Below are positions 26,727 through 34,174 of a DNA stretch of 64,000 nucleotides, piece after piece (the first letter of the stretch is position 1; the number at the start of each line of letters is the position of its first letter). Source of the stretch: Bacteroidales bacterium (GTDB lineage: Bacteria > Bacteroidota > Bacteroidia > Bacteroidales > P3); the NCBI GenBank assembly GCA_017559135.1, contig JAFYSZ010000025.1:60930-124929 (forward strand), given 5' to 3'. Below the pieces are notes generated by a model, which was not told the origin of the DNA, did not search any database, and saw only the letters and a program-made list of their open reading frames with translations. The translations under genes and the position numbers were made by a program.

Positions 26727-27590
26727 TTATTCTCTTAATTTACTCGGACTTACACCCTCTATTCTTTTAAAGAATCTTGAAAAAACATCAATAGAAGAAA
26801 ATCCCAAATCTTTTGCAATTTGTTCAATAGACGAAGAACTCTCTTTTAGCAAATGCTTAGCCTCTTTTACAATCCTTTCATCGATTAAAGTCTTTGCAGT
26901 TTTCTTCATTTTTCTTCTTAAAACAAAATCCAAATGTCCATTAGAAACGCCTAAATGTTTAGCATATAATTTACTATTTCTCCATTCAACAAACTTCATC
27001 TCCAATAATTCCAAAAACTTAGAGGAGATTCCGTAATCATTTTCTTCACTATGATTATATAATTTATAAAAAAACTGATAAAAAGCAGATGACATCAAAT
27101 ATTTCAACGCATTTAATCGATATGGATTCTTGGTATCAGAAAAAATACTCTTCATATCTTCAACATGATGAAAGATAAACGAATGTCCTTCTTCATCTAA
27201 AACAAAAAAAGGAAAATATTTAATTTTCGTTTCAACACTAAGTTCATCAATAAACGTATTAAATAGATTTTTTCTTAAACTATTAGAACTCACAAAAAAT
27301 ATAAGCGACGCCTCTTTCGTATAACTAAGAATTTCAAACTTAACATCAAAAGAAATAGACAATATTGCAGGAGCTGTAATTCTATATTCGAAAGAATTAA
27401 CTTTAAAAACAAATTCTCCTTTTTCAAAAAATATGAACGTGAAATAATTCTTGTTATCACAATTAGAAATAGTATTCAAAATTTCTATATCATTTGAATA
27501 CATCGCATCATAACCTATCTTGCGACACTCTTCACTATCATCAAATATTTTCTTGAAATCAATATAACTAACACTATCTTGCATAAGCAT
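26727..27590 (-). CDS. AraC-family transcriptional regulator
   Basis: The 287-residue product has an N-terminal sensor-like domain without a recognisable ligand signature (about residues 1-185) and a C-terminal double helix-turn-helix (about 190-287). The first helix pair includes YAKHLGVSNGHLDFVLRRKM, and the second is SIEQIAKDLGFSSIDVFSRF followed by FKRIEGVSPSKLRE, the conserved AraC ending. It is divergent from an outer-membrane protein gene. The intergenic region contains four evenly spaced GCCAAA boxes, a plausible binding array. A -7 element for this gene (TATATTTG on the minus strand, 27611-27618) lies about 20 bases upstream of the start. Confidence 0.88.
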   Translation of the reverse strand: MLMQDSVSYIDFKKIFDDSEECRKIGYDAMYSNDIEILNTISNCDNKNYFTFIFFEKGEFVFKVNSFEYRITAPAILSISFDVKFEILSYTKEASLIFFVSSNSLRKNLFNTFIDELSVETKIKYFPFFVLDEEGHSFIFHHVEDMKSIFSDTKNPYRLNALKYLMSSAFYQFFYKLYNHSEENDYGISSKFLELLEMKFVEWRNSKLYAKHLGVSNGHLDFVLRRKMKKTAKTLIDERIVKEAKHLLKESSSSIEQIAKDLGFSSIDVFSRFFKRIEGVSPSKLRE

Positions 27591-27920
27591 AAAAATGTAT
27601 TTTATCGTGGCAAATATACATATATATTTTAACCTAAAAAAACGAAATATGCGAATATGCCAAAAACCTCATTAAATAAGCCAAAAACTATTTAAAAACG
27701 CCAAAAATTGCCTTAAAAATGCCAAAGGTTTTTCGGATTTTTTACTATATTTTTGCAAACGAAATTTCAAGCAAAAAATTTGTCGACAAAAACCAAACGA
27801 AACAACGATGAAAACAAGCCCAATTTTGCAAAAATCGCGATTAAACTCCTATCGATTTTGCAGAATTGTAAAAAGTAAAGAATAGGAGTAAGAATAAGAA
27901 ACACTAAAAATAAATTAAAA
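27591..27920. promoter_or_regulatory. Divergent regulatory region with phased GCCAAA boxes and a leader hairpin
   Basis: GCCAAA occurs at 27659, 27680, 27700 and 27721, that is every 20-21 bases or two helical turns. The last box ends 22 bases before a -7 element (TATTTTTG, 27748-27755) that has no -33 match, as expected for an activator-dependent promoter. The predicted leader (about 27762-27920) folds into a 16-base-pair hairpin with one bulged base (27821-27837 with 27853-27868) and includes a 25-codon ORF (27808-27885). The AraC gene's own -7 element is at 27611-27618. Confidence 0.6.
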
Positions 27921-28700
27921 ATGAAAAGAAAATTAGTATTATTAGTTGCATTATTTACAACACAAATAGCAACAGCACAAGAAGAAATAAAAAAGCATAA
28001 CTTTGGATTAGGCTTTTCAACAGAAATGTGGGTAGATAAGGACAATCACCTATCATCAAGTGCAATTTATGATGTTTATTATGAGAATGCGTTACAAACA
28101 CAACTATATGCAAGCACCACACTAATAGATTGGCAAACACTATCACTACATTTTGATTACACATATAAGTTCAACAAATCATTTTCACTAACAGGAAAAT
28201 TCAAATGTTCATTTGTAGATGCAGACATACTAAGTTCAGTCTTTGACAAAGAGAAAAAAGTATTACCAACAGGCTTTAATTCAGAAAATATAAGCGTTTA
28301 CAACATAGGATTAGAGATTCCACTATCAGTAAACTATAATTGGAATATCAAAGATAATGTAGCATGGACATTTTCCTTAGGAGGTGGACTTAGAAGTATG
28401 ATGATTCTGAACAATACAACAAAGTATGAATTAGGAATGGGAATAGAACCTAAAAATTTTATAACATTTCGAGACAACTTACAACCTTTTTTACTTTTTG
28501 GAACAGGAACAGAATTTAAAATAGGGGAGAAAAGTATGAAAATCTTTTTGAATTACAGCCTATATGACGCAGATTTTTTCACGATAGCCAATGATTATTC
28601 TATAAAAAGTGGCAATTTTATAGGCGTAAATTCACATGAAATAAACAATACAAAACTAAATCCAAATCAATTAGAATTAGGATTTACTTGTTTCTTCTAA
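27921..28700 (+). CDS. Predicted outer-membrane beta-barrel protein, AraC-linked
   Basis: The 259-residue product has a signal peptide (ending TATAQ, residue about 20). The mature chain has amphipathic strands (for example FGLGFSTEMWV, LSLHFDYTYKF, WTFSLGGGLRSMMI, FLLFGTGTEFKI) ending in GFTCFF with a terminal Phe, typical of an 8-12 strand outer-membrane barrel. There is no enzymatic motif. It is divergent from the AraC regulator, whose putative operators lie just upstream, so expression is probably signal-dependent. The gene pair is flanked by 79-base direct repeats. Function is unknown. Confidence 0.72.
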   Translation: MKRKLVLLVALFTTQIATAQEEIKKHNFGLGFSTEMWVDKDNHLSSSAIYDVYYENALQTQLYASTTLIDWQTLSLHFDYTYKFNKSFSLTGKFKCSFVDADILSSVFDKEKKVLPTGFNSENISVYNIGLEIPLSVNYNWNIKDNVAWTFSLGGGLRSMMILNNTTKYELGMGIEPKNFITFRDNLQPFLLFGTGTEFKIGEKSMKIFLNYSLYDADFFTIANDYSIKSGNFIGVNSHEINNTKLNPNQLELGFTCFF

Positions 28701-28713
28701 AAGTAAAAATAAC

Positions 28714-28792
28714 TCTAAGAAATAAAAAAATAACTCTATGATTTAAAAAATTATTTCATAGAGTTATTTTTTTTAAACAAAGAAATATTTTT
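28714..28792. repeat. 79-base repeat, copy 2, containing a bidirectional terminator
   Basis: The second copy of 26643-26721, with stem 28724-28741 and 28756-28773. It follows the outer-membrane protein gene. Together the two copies bracket the AraC gene and its divergent partner. Confidence 0.9.
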
Positions 28793-28807
28793 AGCAATAT
28801 TACAAAT

Positions 28808-28843
28808 AAAAAAGAGGAAACCTTGATTGATTTCCTCTTTTTT
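28808..28843 (-). terminator. Terminator of tRNA-Leu
   Basis: A 13-base-pair stem (28808-28820 with 28831-28843) and 10-base loop directly follow the tRNA 3' end on the minus strand, with a T-run. Confidence 0.85.
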
Positions 28844-28929
28844 GGTACATCTGGCCGGAATCGAACCGGCACGGGTGTTACCCCACTAGATTTTGAGTCT
28901 AGCGCGTCTACCTATTCCGCCACAGATGC
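28843..28929 (-). tRNA. tRNA-Leu (CAA)
   Basis: The reverse complement folds as a class II tRNA of 87 bases with encoded CCA. The acceptor stem is GCATCTG with CAGATGT (one G-U pair). The anticodon stem-loop is CTAGA-CTCAAAA-TCTAG, giving anticodon CAA at 28893-28895, which reads UUG. The variable arm is long (TGGGGTAACACCCG) and the T arm is GCCGG-TTCGATT-CCGGC. It has its own promoter and terminator. Confidence 0.97.
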
Positions 28930-28951
28930 GTTTTTGACTCATTTGCGAGTG

Positions 28952-28982
28952 CAAAAGTACTACTTTTTTTGAAATTGACAAA
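28952..28982 (-). promoter_or_regulatory. Predicted promoter of tRNA-Leu
   Basis: On the minus strand TTTG (28979-28982), a 19-base spacer and TACTTTTG (28952-28959) match both consensus elements. Transcription would start about 15 bases before the tRNA 5' end. Confidence 0.75.
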
Positions 28983-29020
28983 TATTTTACATTTTTTTTT
29001 TATCTTTAAGAAAATGTGCG

Positions 29021-29028
29021 TACCTTTG
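29021..29028 (+). promoter_or_regulatory. Predicted -7 element of prs
   Basis: TACCTTTG matches TAnnTTTG 37 bases before the prs ATG. The upstream region is T-rich with no exact TTTG at the usual distance. Confidence 0.55.
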
Positions 29029-29065
29029 CACGCTGAAAAAACGATTTTCAATAACAGGAAAGGCT

Positions 29066-30052
29066 ATGTCAGAAAAAGAACAAAAAGACACAACTGCTCT
29101 TTTTACAGGTAGAGCAACGGCTTATTTGGCCAAGAAAATATCAGATGTTTATCAAAAACCTTTGGGAAATTCTATCGTATTGCAATATGCAGATGGAGAA
29201 TTTCAACCTTCTTTTGAGCAAAATGTAAGAGGTTGTGATGTATTTATCATTCAATCTACTTTTGCACCTTGTGATAATATTATGGAGTTGTTAATGCTTG
29301 CCGATGCAGCGAAAAGAGCTTCTGCAAAAAGAATAATTGCGGTTATTCCTTATTTTGGCTTTGCTCGTCAAGATAGAAAAGACAAGCCAAGAGTGCCAAT
29401 TGCTGCTAAGTTAATGGCAGATTTATTGCAAACAGCAGGTGTAAGTAGGGTAATAACAATAGACTTACACGCAGATCAAATTCAAGGATTTTTTGACATA
29501 CCTGTTGATCACCTTTTGGCTTCTTCAATTTTTATTCCTTATTTAAGAGGTCAAGATGTTGCAACAGAAGATTTGTTATTCGCTTCTCCTGATGTTGGAG
29601 GTACAAAACGTGCAAGTCAATATGCAAAAACATTAGGTACAGGTTTTGTTATGTGTTACAAACAAAGAAACAAACCTAATGAAATAGGAACAATGCAACT
29701 TATTGGTGATGTTAAAGGAAAACACGTTATTTTAGTAGATGATATAATTGATACAGGAAATACATTATGTAAAGCTGCGGAATTGATAAACGAATGTGGC
29801 GCTGCAAGTGTTAGAGCAATGATTACTCACCCTGTATTGAGTGGAGATGCAATAGAAAAGATTGAAAAATCTTGTATGAAAGAATTGATTGTAACTGATA
29901 CAATTCCTTTAAAACGTCAAAGTGATAAGATAAAAGTTCTTTCAACTGCTTCTATCTTTGCGGAAGCAATCAGAAGAGTTGAAAACTATGAATCTATTGC
30001 AGACTTTTATGAAATAGCAGTTAAACAAAAAGGCGTTGTAGAACGCTTCTAA
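29066..30052 (+). CDS. prs: Ribose-phosphate pyrophosphokinase
   Basis: The 328-residue enzyme makes PRPP from ribose 5-phosphate and ATP for purine, pyrimidine, histidine and tryptophan synthesis. Motifs include FTGRATAYLAKKISDVY at the start, YFGFARQDRKDKPR (ATP-binding flexible loop), TIDLHADQIQGFFD, and the PRPP-binding loop VILVDDIIDTGNTLC. Length is typical (310-330). It is followed after 36 bases by the L25 gene, a pairing with pth common in bacteria. Confidence 0.96.
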   Translation: MSEKEQKDTTALFTGRATAYLAKKISDVYQKPLGNSIVLQYADGEFQPSFEQNVRGCDVFIIQSTFAPCDNIMELLMLADAAKRASAKRIIAVIPYFGFARQDRKDKPRVPIAAKLMADLLQTAGVSRVITIDLHADQIQGFFDIPVDHLLASSIFIPYLRGQDVATEDLLFASPDVGGTKRASQYAKTLGTGFVMCYKQRNKPNEIGTMQLIGDVKGKHVILVDDIIDTGNTLCKAAELINECGAASVRAMITHPVLSGDAIEKIEKSCMKELIVTDTIPLKRQSDKIKVLSTASIFAEAIRRVENYESIADFYEIAVKQKGVVERF

Positions 30053-30088
30053 TAAAATTTTAAATAACAAATAAATTTTTTAAAAGAA

Positions 30089-30649
30089 ATGAAAACAGTA
30101 TCTATGAGTGGTTCTCTAAGAGAGAACGTAGGGAAAAAAGATGCTAAATCTTTGCGTAAACAAGGCTTAGTTCCTTGTGTAGTTTATGGTGGAAAAGGAG
30201 AGCAAGTGCGTTTCACAGTTGCACAAAAAGCATTCAAACCATTGTTGTTTACTCCTGACACAAACTATGTAGAATTGGAAATTGCAGGAAATAAATATAT
30301 GGCAATTTTACAAGAAATCCAATATCACCCTGTAACAGACGAAGTATTGCACGCAGATTTCTTACAAATATTTGATGACAAGCCAATTTCAATTTCAATT
30401 CCTGTTAAAACAGTTGGTACAGCTCCTGGGGTATTGCAAGGGGGTAAACTTATGCTTAAAATACGTAAGTTAAAAGTAAAAGGATTGCCTAATGATATAC
30501 CACAATATGCAGAGGTTTCTATCTCTAACTTAGAAATTGCACAAGGAGTTAAAGTTGAACAAATTTCTATTGACAAAGTAGAATTGTTAGACGTTAAATC
30601 AAGCGTTGTAGTTTGGGTTAAACCTACTCGTGCTTCTGCAGGAAGATAA
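30089..30649 (+). CDS. rplY: Ribosomal protein bL25 (general stress protein Ctc type)
   Basis: The 186-residue product has the L25 5S-rRNA-binding domain (SLRENVGKKDAKSLRKQGLV and CVVYGGKGEQ near the start; HADFLQIFDDKPISISIPV near residue 90) and the additional C-terminal TL5/Ctc beta domain (about residues 98-186). The long form is typical of Bacteroidota. It lies between prs and pth and is followed by a terminator. Confidence 0.95.
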   Translation: MKTVSMSGSLRENVGKKDAKSLRKQGLVPCVVYGGKGEQVRFTVAQKAFKPLLFTPDTNYVELEIAGNKYMAILQEIQYHPVTDEVLHADFLQIFDDKPISISIPVKTVGTAPGVLQGGKLMLKIRKLKVKGLPNDIPQYAEVSISNLEIAQGVKVEQISIDKVELLDVKSSVVVWVKPTRASAGR

Positions 30650-30675
30650 TCTTGTAAATAAAAAAAGAATAAAAT

Positions 30676-30703
30676 AAGGCTGTGCTTCTTTTTGTACAGC
30701 CTT
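30676..30703 (+). terminator. Terminator after rplY
   Basis: AAGGCTGT (30676-30683) pairs with ACAGCCTT (30696-30703) around a 12-base loop, followed by TAATTTTTTT. Confidence 0.75.
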
Positions 30704-30716
30704 TAATTTTTTTGAT

Positions 30717-31301
30717 ATGAAATATTTAATAATAGGTTTAGGAAATCCGGGCTCGGAATACGAAAATACTCGCCATAATATAGGCTATATGGTTTTGGAT
30801 AGAATGGTTAAGAATTTGAATATTGACAATAAATCCAATGACTATAAATTTTCTATTGATAGACACGCTTTTGTTGCTGAGGTAAAGACAAAAGGAAGAA
30901 CGATTATCTTGGTTAAACCAACTACTTATATGAATCTTAGTGGTAAAGCGGTGAAATATTGGGTTGATAAGGAGAAAATACCTATTGAAAATGTTTTAGT
31001 GATTGTTGATGATTTGGCTTTGGATTTAGGAACAATACGTCTAAGAATGGGAGGCGGCGATGGCGGACACAATGGATTGAAAGATATTATTGCTTCTTTG
31101 GGACACAATAAATTTAATAGACTTCGCTTTGGAATTGGTAGTAATTTTGCAAGAGGAAGACAGGTTGATTTTGTTCTTGGAAAGATTGAGGGAGATGATA
31201 TGGCGATTGTAGATCCTAAATTGGATATGTGTTGTGATATTATCAAGTCTTTTGCTACTATCGGAATGGATAGAACTATGAATATGTATAACGGGAAATA
31301 G
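30717..31301 (+). CDS. pth: Peptidyl-tRNA hydrolase
   Basis: The 194-residue enzyme releases tRNA from peptidyl-tRNA that dropped off the ribosome. The start LIIGLGNPGSEYENTRHNIG contains the conserved catalytic His (in TRHN, residue 20). VKPTTYMNLSGKAV, DDLALDLGTIRLR and GGGDGGHNGLKDII are further family motifs. It begins 14 bases after the rplY terminator and is convergent with the glycosyltransferase operon, whose last gene ends three bases away. Confidence 0.96.
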   Translation: MKYLIIGLGNPGSEYENTRHNIGYMVLDRMVKNLNIDNKSNDYKFSIDRHAFVAEVKTKGRTIILVKPTTYMNLSGKAVKYWVDKEKIPIENVLVIVDDLALDLGTIRLRMGGGDGGHNGLKDIIASLGHNKFNRLRFGIGSNFARGRQVDFVLGKIEGDDMAIVDPKLDMCCDIIKSFATIGMDRTMNMYNGK

Positions 31302-31304
31302 GTT

Positions 31305-32321
31305 TTAAACCATTTGAGAAATTTCTAAAATATAATCAGCAACATCTTTTGGTAAGATGCTTTGCATGCATTCGCATTTTATTGTTTTTTTGCAATTGTT
31401 GCATGCTTTGTCTTTGCAAAATATTTTAACGTATTTACCTATTGGTCGCCAGCGTTCTGGATTGATTGGACGCATTGGTGGGAATAAACCAATTGCGTGC
31501 TTATTTAGCACAGCGGCAACGTGCAATGGTCCTGTTCCTGATGCAACTAATGCATTTGAGTTATTGATGAGGTTTATGTATTGTGATAAAGAAAGTTTAC
31601 CACTTAAATCAAAAACATTATCATATTGTTCTTTAAATAACTCATTCCTGAATAAAACTCCTTCTTCTTCTGAACCACAAACGAAAATTCTAAATTTATT
31701 TTTATCTAATCTTTCAATTAAGTCTTTAAAGTTATCTAATCCCCATTCTCTTCCATTACCCTTGCTTTTTGGATGTAAAATTAATTTGAAGTAATTAGAG
31801 TTTTCTGACAATATGTCTGCACAAGAAGGAACTCTTTCGACACTTAGATTTAAAAAGTTATCAATATGTTCAAATTTAATTTCTTTATTAAATCCTTTAA
31901 TTTTATGAAGTAAAGTTGTGTTTAGTATTGATTCGTGTTTGTTTGAGCGTTTACGAGAGAAATGTGAAAGTTTATTACAATAAAGCCAATTATAAATTCT
32001 ATGAGACGTTCCTATACGATTTTTAATTCCTACTTTTTTGCATATTTTTGCAACTTCTTTGTTAGGAAAAACGTGCAAGACAATATCAATACGTTGTTCT
32101 TGTAATATTTTGTATCCATTAATTGGGTCTTTTTTTATTTCATCCCAATTAAGAAAAACATCAACATCTTTAGATAACGAAATTATAGGCTCAGTATAAC
32201 TTTTGCCAAGAAATAAAACGGTCGATGAGTTGAAATATCGCTTAATTATACCAGCCATAGGAAGAGTTAATACAACATCTCCTATCCCGTCTGTCCTACT
32301 TATTAGTATTCTCATTGTCAT
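31305..32321 (-). CDS. Glycosyltransferase family 9 (heptosyltransferase-like)
   Basis: The 338-residue product has the GT9 N-terminal motif ISRTDGIGDVVLTLPMAGII, and the donor-site region LIDLIN-NS-type sequence near 245-265 (SQYINLINNSNALVASGTGP followed by LHVAA). Its C-terminal tail is Cys-rich (CKDKACNNCKKTIKCEC), as in many Bacteroidota members. Family members add heptose or another sugar to LPS core in the cytoplasm. The gene overlaps the preceding GT2 gene by 26 bases, which indicates translational coupling. The shorter start at Met3 is also possible. Confidence 0.88.
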   Translation of the reverse strand: MTMRILISRTDGIGDVVLTLPMAGIIKRYFNSSTVLFLGKSYTEPIISLSKDVDVFLNWDEIKKDPINGYKILQEQRIDIVLHVFPNKEVAKICKKVGIKNRIGTSHRIYNWLYCNKLSHFSRKRSNKHESILNTTLLHKIKGFNKEIKFEHIDNFLNLSVERVPSCADILSENSNYFKLILHPKSKGNGREWGLDNFKDLIERLDKNKFRIFVCGSEEEGVLFRNELFKEQYDNVFDLSGKLSLSQYINLINNSNALVASGTGPLHVAAVLNKHAIGLFPPMRPINPERWRPIGKYVKIFCKDKACNNCKKTIKCECMQSILPKDVADYILEISQMV

Positions 32322-33072
32322 TTAATTCTTTGAGTTTCGCATATTTCAAAAAGGTTGCTGTGGCTGAGAGTTTACACACTTGATAACCAGCATAGCCATC
32401 AAGGAAACCTAACTTGAAAATATAGTCTTTAAGAAATTTCCATTTAGGACGAAAATACAATCCAAACAAACTTACTTTCTTGCCATTCTTATGAGCTTCT
32501 TGTGCAGTCAAAGTGGTGAATTTGTCAAATTGTTGCAAGTGTGAAGATGTATTTTTATAGGAATAATGCAATAAATCTCCTTTTAAAGGGATTATTTGAG
32601 TGTTTTCAGGCAAAAATAAGGTTTCGTGAACAAGTTCCCCTTGCCATTTTACGCTTCTTTTGTCAAATATTCTAATCTTTTTGTCGGGATACCAACCACA
32701 ATGCTTTATCCAGCTACCACAATAATTTGTCAATCGAGAGACTTCGTAAACTTTTTCAGTCGTTTCTTCTCTTAATTCTTTGAGTCGAAGTATGCTTTCT
32801 TTGAGTTGAGAAGATAAAACTTCGTCTGCATCTATTGAAAGTATGGTATTGAATGTTGTTAGAGAGTTTGCATAATTTTTTTGCTCAACATAACCGAGCC
32901 ATTTTTGAGAAAAGGTCTTTACTTTTGGATATTTTTCTGCTATCTCTGTGGTTTTGTCTGTCGAAAAGGAATCTACAACGATTATTTCATCGCATACATC
33001 TTCTATTGATTCAATACAAGGAGCAATATTATCCTCTTCGTTGAAGGTAATAATGACAGCAGAAATTTGCAT
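32296..33072 (-). CDS. Glycosyltransferase family 2 (WaaE/KdtX-like)
   Basis: The 258-residue product has a GT-A fold start ISAVIITFNEEDNIAPCIES, the nucleotide-sugar site DEIIVVDSFSTDKTTEIAEK, and the metal-binding ILSIDADEVLS. Members with this short single-domain layout (GYVEQKNYA; HCGWYPDKKIRIFDK) modify the LPS inner core, like WaaE. It overlaps the GT9 gene downstream and follows the small gene at 33079 by six bases, in an operon headed by rnfA. Acceptor and sugar are unknown. Confidence 0.88.
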   Translation of the reverse strand: MQISAVIITFNEEDNIAPCIESIEDVCDEIIVVDSFSTDKTTEIAEKYPKVKTFSQKWLGYVEQKNYANSLTTFNTILSIDADEVLSSQLKESILRLKELREETTEKVYEVSRLTNYCGSWIKHCGWYPDKKIRIFDKRSVKWQGELVHETLFLPENTQIIPLKGDLLHYSYKNTSSHLQQFDKFTTLTAQEAHKNGKKVSLFGLYFRPKWKFLKDYIFKLGFLDGYAGYQVCKLSATATFLKYAKLKELNDNENTNK

Positions 33073-33078
33073 ACGGAA

Positions 33079-33441
33079 TTATAGTATTTTTTCTACGTCT
33101 TTGAATACAAATTCCATTATTGCGGGCTGCAATGTCTTAATATCAATTATGCTAATCTTTTTCTTAGGAAAGGCTTTGTCCATTGCCATATCAACTCTGT
33201 GTGCAAAACCATCTTCTTTCTTTCCTTTGAATTTTACATACACAGTAATATTTTTAGGTCTTTTTTCCTCTGCTGAAACAAATGCCTTATGAGCCCACGC
33301 ATCTTTTATGTCAAATTCTTCCAATGCAGAAAGAATGTTTTTTATCAAGTTTTTTCTGCTTCTTTTAGCCCACCAACCTGGTTTACGTGTCTTTTCTTTT
33401 AAACCTTTTGCTAATTGTTTGTTAGCTTTCTTGTCTATCAT
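33079..33441 (-). CDS. Small cytoplasmic protein, possibly a degenerate nucleotidyltransferase-like domain
   Basis: The 120-residue basic product has no signal or membrane helix. The pattern from residue 35 on (ALEEFDIKDAWAHKAFVSAE, then NITVYVKFKGK, then a helix, then ISIIDIKTLQPAIMEFVFKD) follows the strand-helix order of minimal nucleotidyltransferases, whose end typically reads as a VDLVD-N-L-P-type segment. The GS-R-G and SDxD catalytic motifs are missing, so it could not be an active member. This similarity is by eye and weak. It sits four bases after rnfA and six bases before the GT2 gene. Confidence 0.6.
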   Translation of the reverse strand: MIDKKANKQLAKGLKEKTRKPGWWAKRSRKNLIKNILSALEEFDIKDAWAHKAFVSAEEKRPKNITVYVKFKGKKEDGFAHRVDMAMDKAFPKKKISIIDIKTLQPAIMEFVFKDVEKIL

Positions 33442-33445
33442 ATTC

Positions 33446-34024
33446 TTAAAGCTTTACTAAACCTGCAAATCCCATAAACGCCATTGCTAAAATACCAGCT
33501 GTAATCAAAGCAATAGGTATTCCTTTAACTCCTTTTGGCACTTCAACAAGTTCTAAGTGTTCTCTTAAACCTGCGAATATTACCATTGCTAAGGTAAATC
33601 CTAATGATATTCCAATAGAGTAGGTTATTCCTTCAAGTAAATTGTATCCTTTTTGAACAACTAAAATAGATATTCCTAAAACTGCACAATTTGTTGTAAT
33701 AAGAGGAAGAAATACTCCTAAGGCTTGGTATAATGACGGACTAATTTTCTTTAATATTATTTCAACCATTTGAACTAGTGCAGCAATTACTAAGATGAAT
33801 ACAATGGTTTGCAGGAACTCTATTCCCAATGGTACAAGTATAAATTCTTGTAAAAGAAATGTTACAATAGTTGAAAGAGCCATTACAAATACCACGGCAG
33901 CCCCCATTCCAGCAGCGGTACTTACTTTTGTGGAAACACCCAAAAAAGGACATATTCCAAGGAATTGAGAAAGAATTACGTTGTTTACGAATACCGCAAA
34001 GATTATGATATATACATATTCCAT
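33446..34024 (-). CDS. rnfA: Rnf complex subunit RnfA, detached from the main rnf operon
   Basis: The 192-residue membrane protein has six helices and the RnfA/NqrE motifs VNNVILSQFLGICPFLGVS near the start and FLPLITTNCAVLGISILV in the middle, with the conserved membrane Cys in each. It pairs with RnfE in the membrane core of Rnf. In most genomes rnfA ends the rnf operon; here it is 26 kb away and heads an operon with an unknown gene and two glycosyltransferases. On the minus strand TAGTTTTG (34048-34055) is a likely -7 element. Confidence 0.93.
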   Translation of the reverse strand: MEYVYIIIFAVFVNNVILSQFLGICPFLGVSTKVSTAAGMGAAVVFVMALSTIVTFLLQEFILVPLGIEFLQTIVFILVIAALVQMVEIILKKISPSLYQALGVFLPLITTNCAVLGISILVVQKGYNLLEGITYSIGISLGFTLAMVIFAGLREHLELVEVPKGVKGIPIALITAGILAMAFMGFAGLVKL

Positions 34025-34047
34025 AGCTTAAAATTTTATATTTTTTG

Positions 34048-34055
34048 CAAAACTA
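34048..34055 (-). promoter_or_regulatory. Predicted -7 element of the rnfA operon
   Basis: TAGTTTTG on the minus strand matches TAnnTTTG 24 bases before the rnfA ATG. The -33 position is poorly conserved. Confidence 0.5.
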
Positions 34056-34127
34056 ATGTTTTTTATTCAATTGCAGAAATAAAAGAGTGATTTTTTTATA
34101 TAATTTTTTAATTTTTTTTAGAAATTC

Positions 34128-34155
34128 TTTGTTTTAAAATTTTGTTTTACCTTTG
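34128..34155 (+). promoter_or_regulatory. Predicted promoter of the alpha/beta hydrolase gene
   Basis: TACCTTTG (34148-34155) is a strong -7 match; TTTG (34128-34131) is 16 bases upstream, a short spacer. The element overlaps the alternative TTG start at 34142, so translation should start at ATG 34175. Confidence 0.55.
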
Positions 34156-34174
34156 TAAAAATAAATTTTTTGAT

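Noticed and set aside
27659..27726. Evenly spaced GCCAAA repeats as a possible small CRISPR
   Set aside because: Repeat unit is 6-9 bases with 20-21 base period and no cas gene; fits operator boxes.
27767..28045. 92-codon minus-strand frame over the leader of the surface gene
   Set aside because: It covers the leader and signal-peptide coding region of a well-supported gene and shows no family features.
34142..34174. TTG start extending the hydrolase by 11 residues
   Set aside because: A TAnnTTTG promoter element overlaps it; ATG at 34175 fits better.
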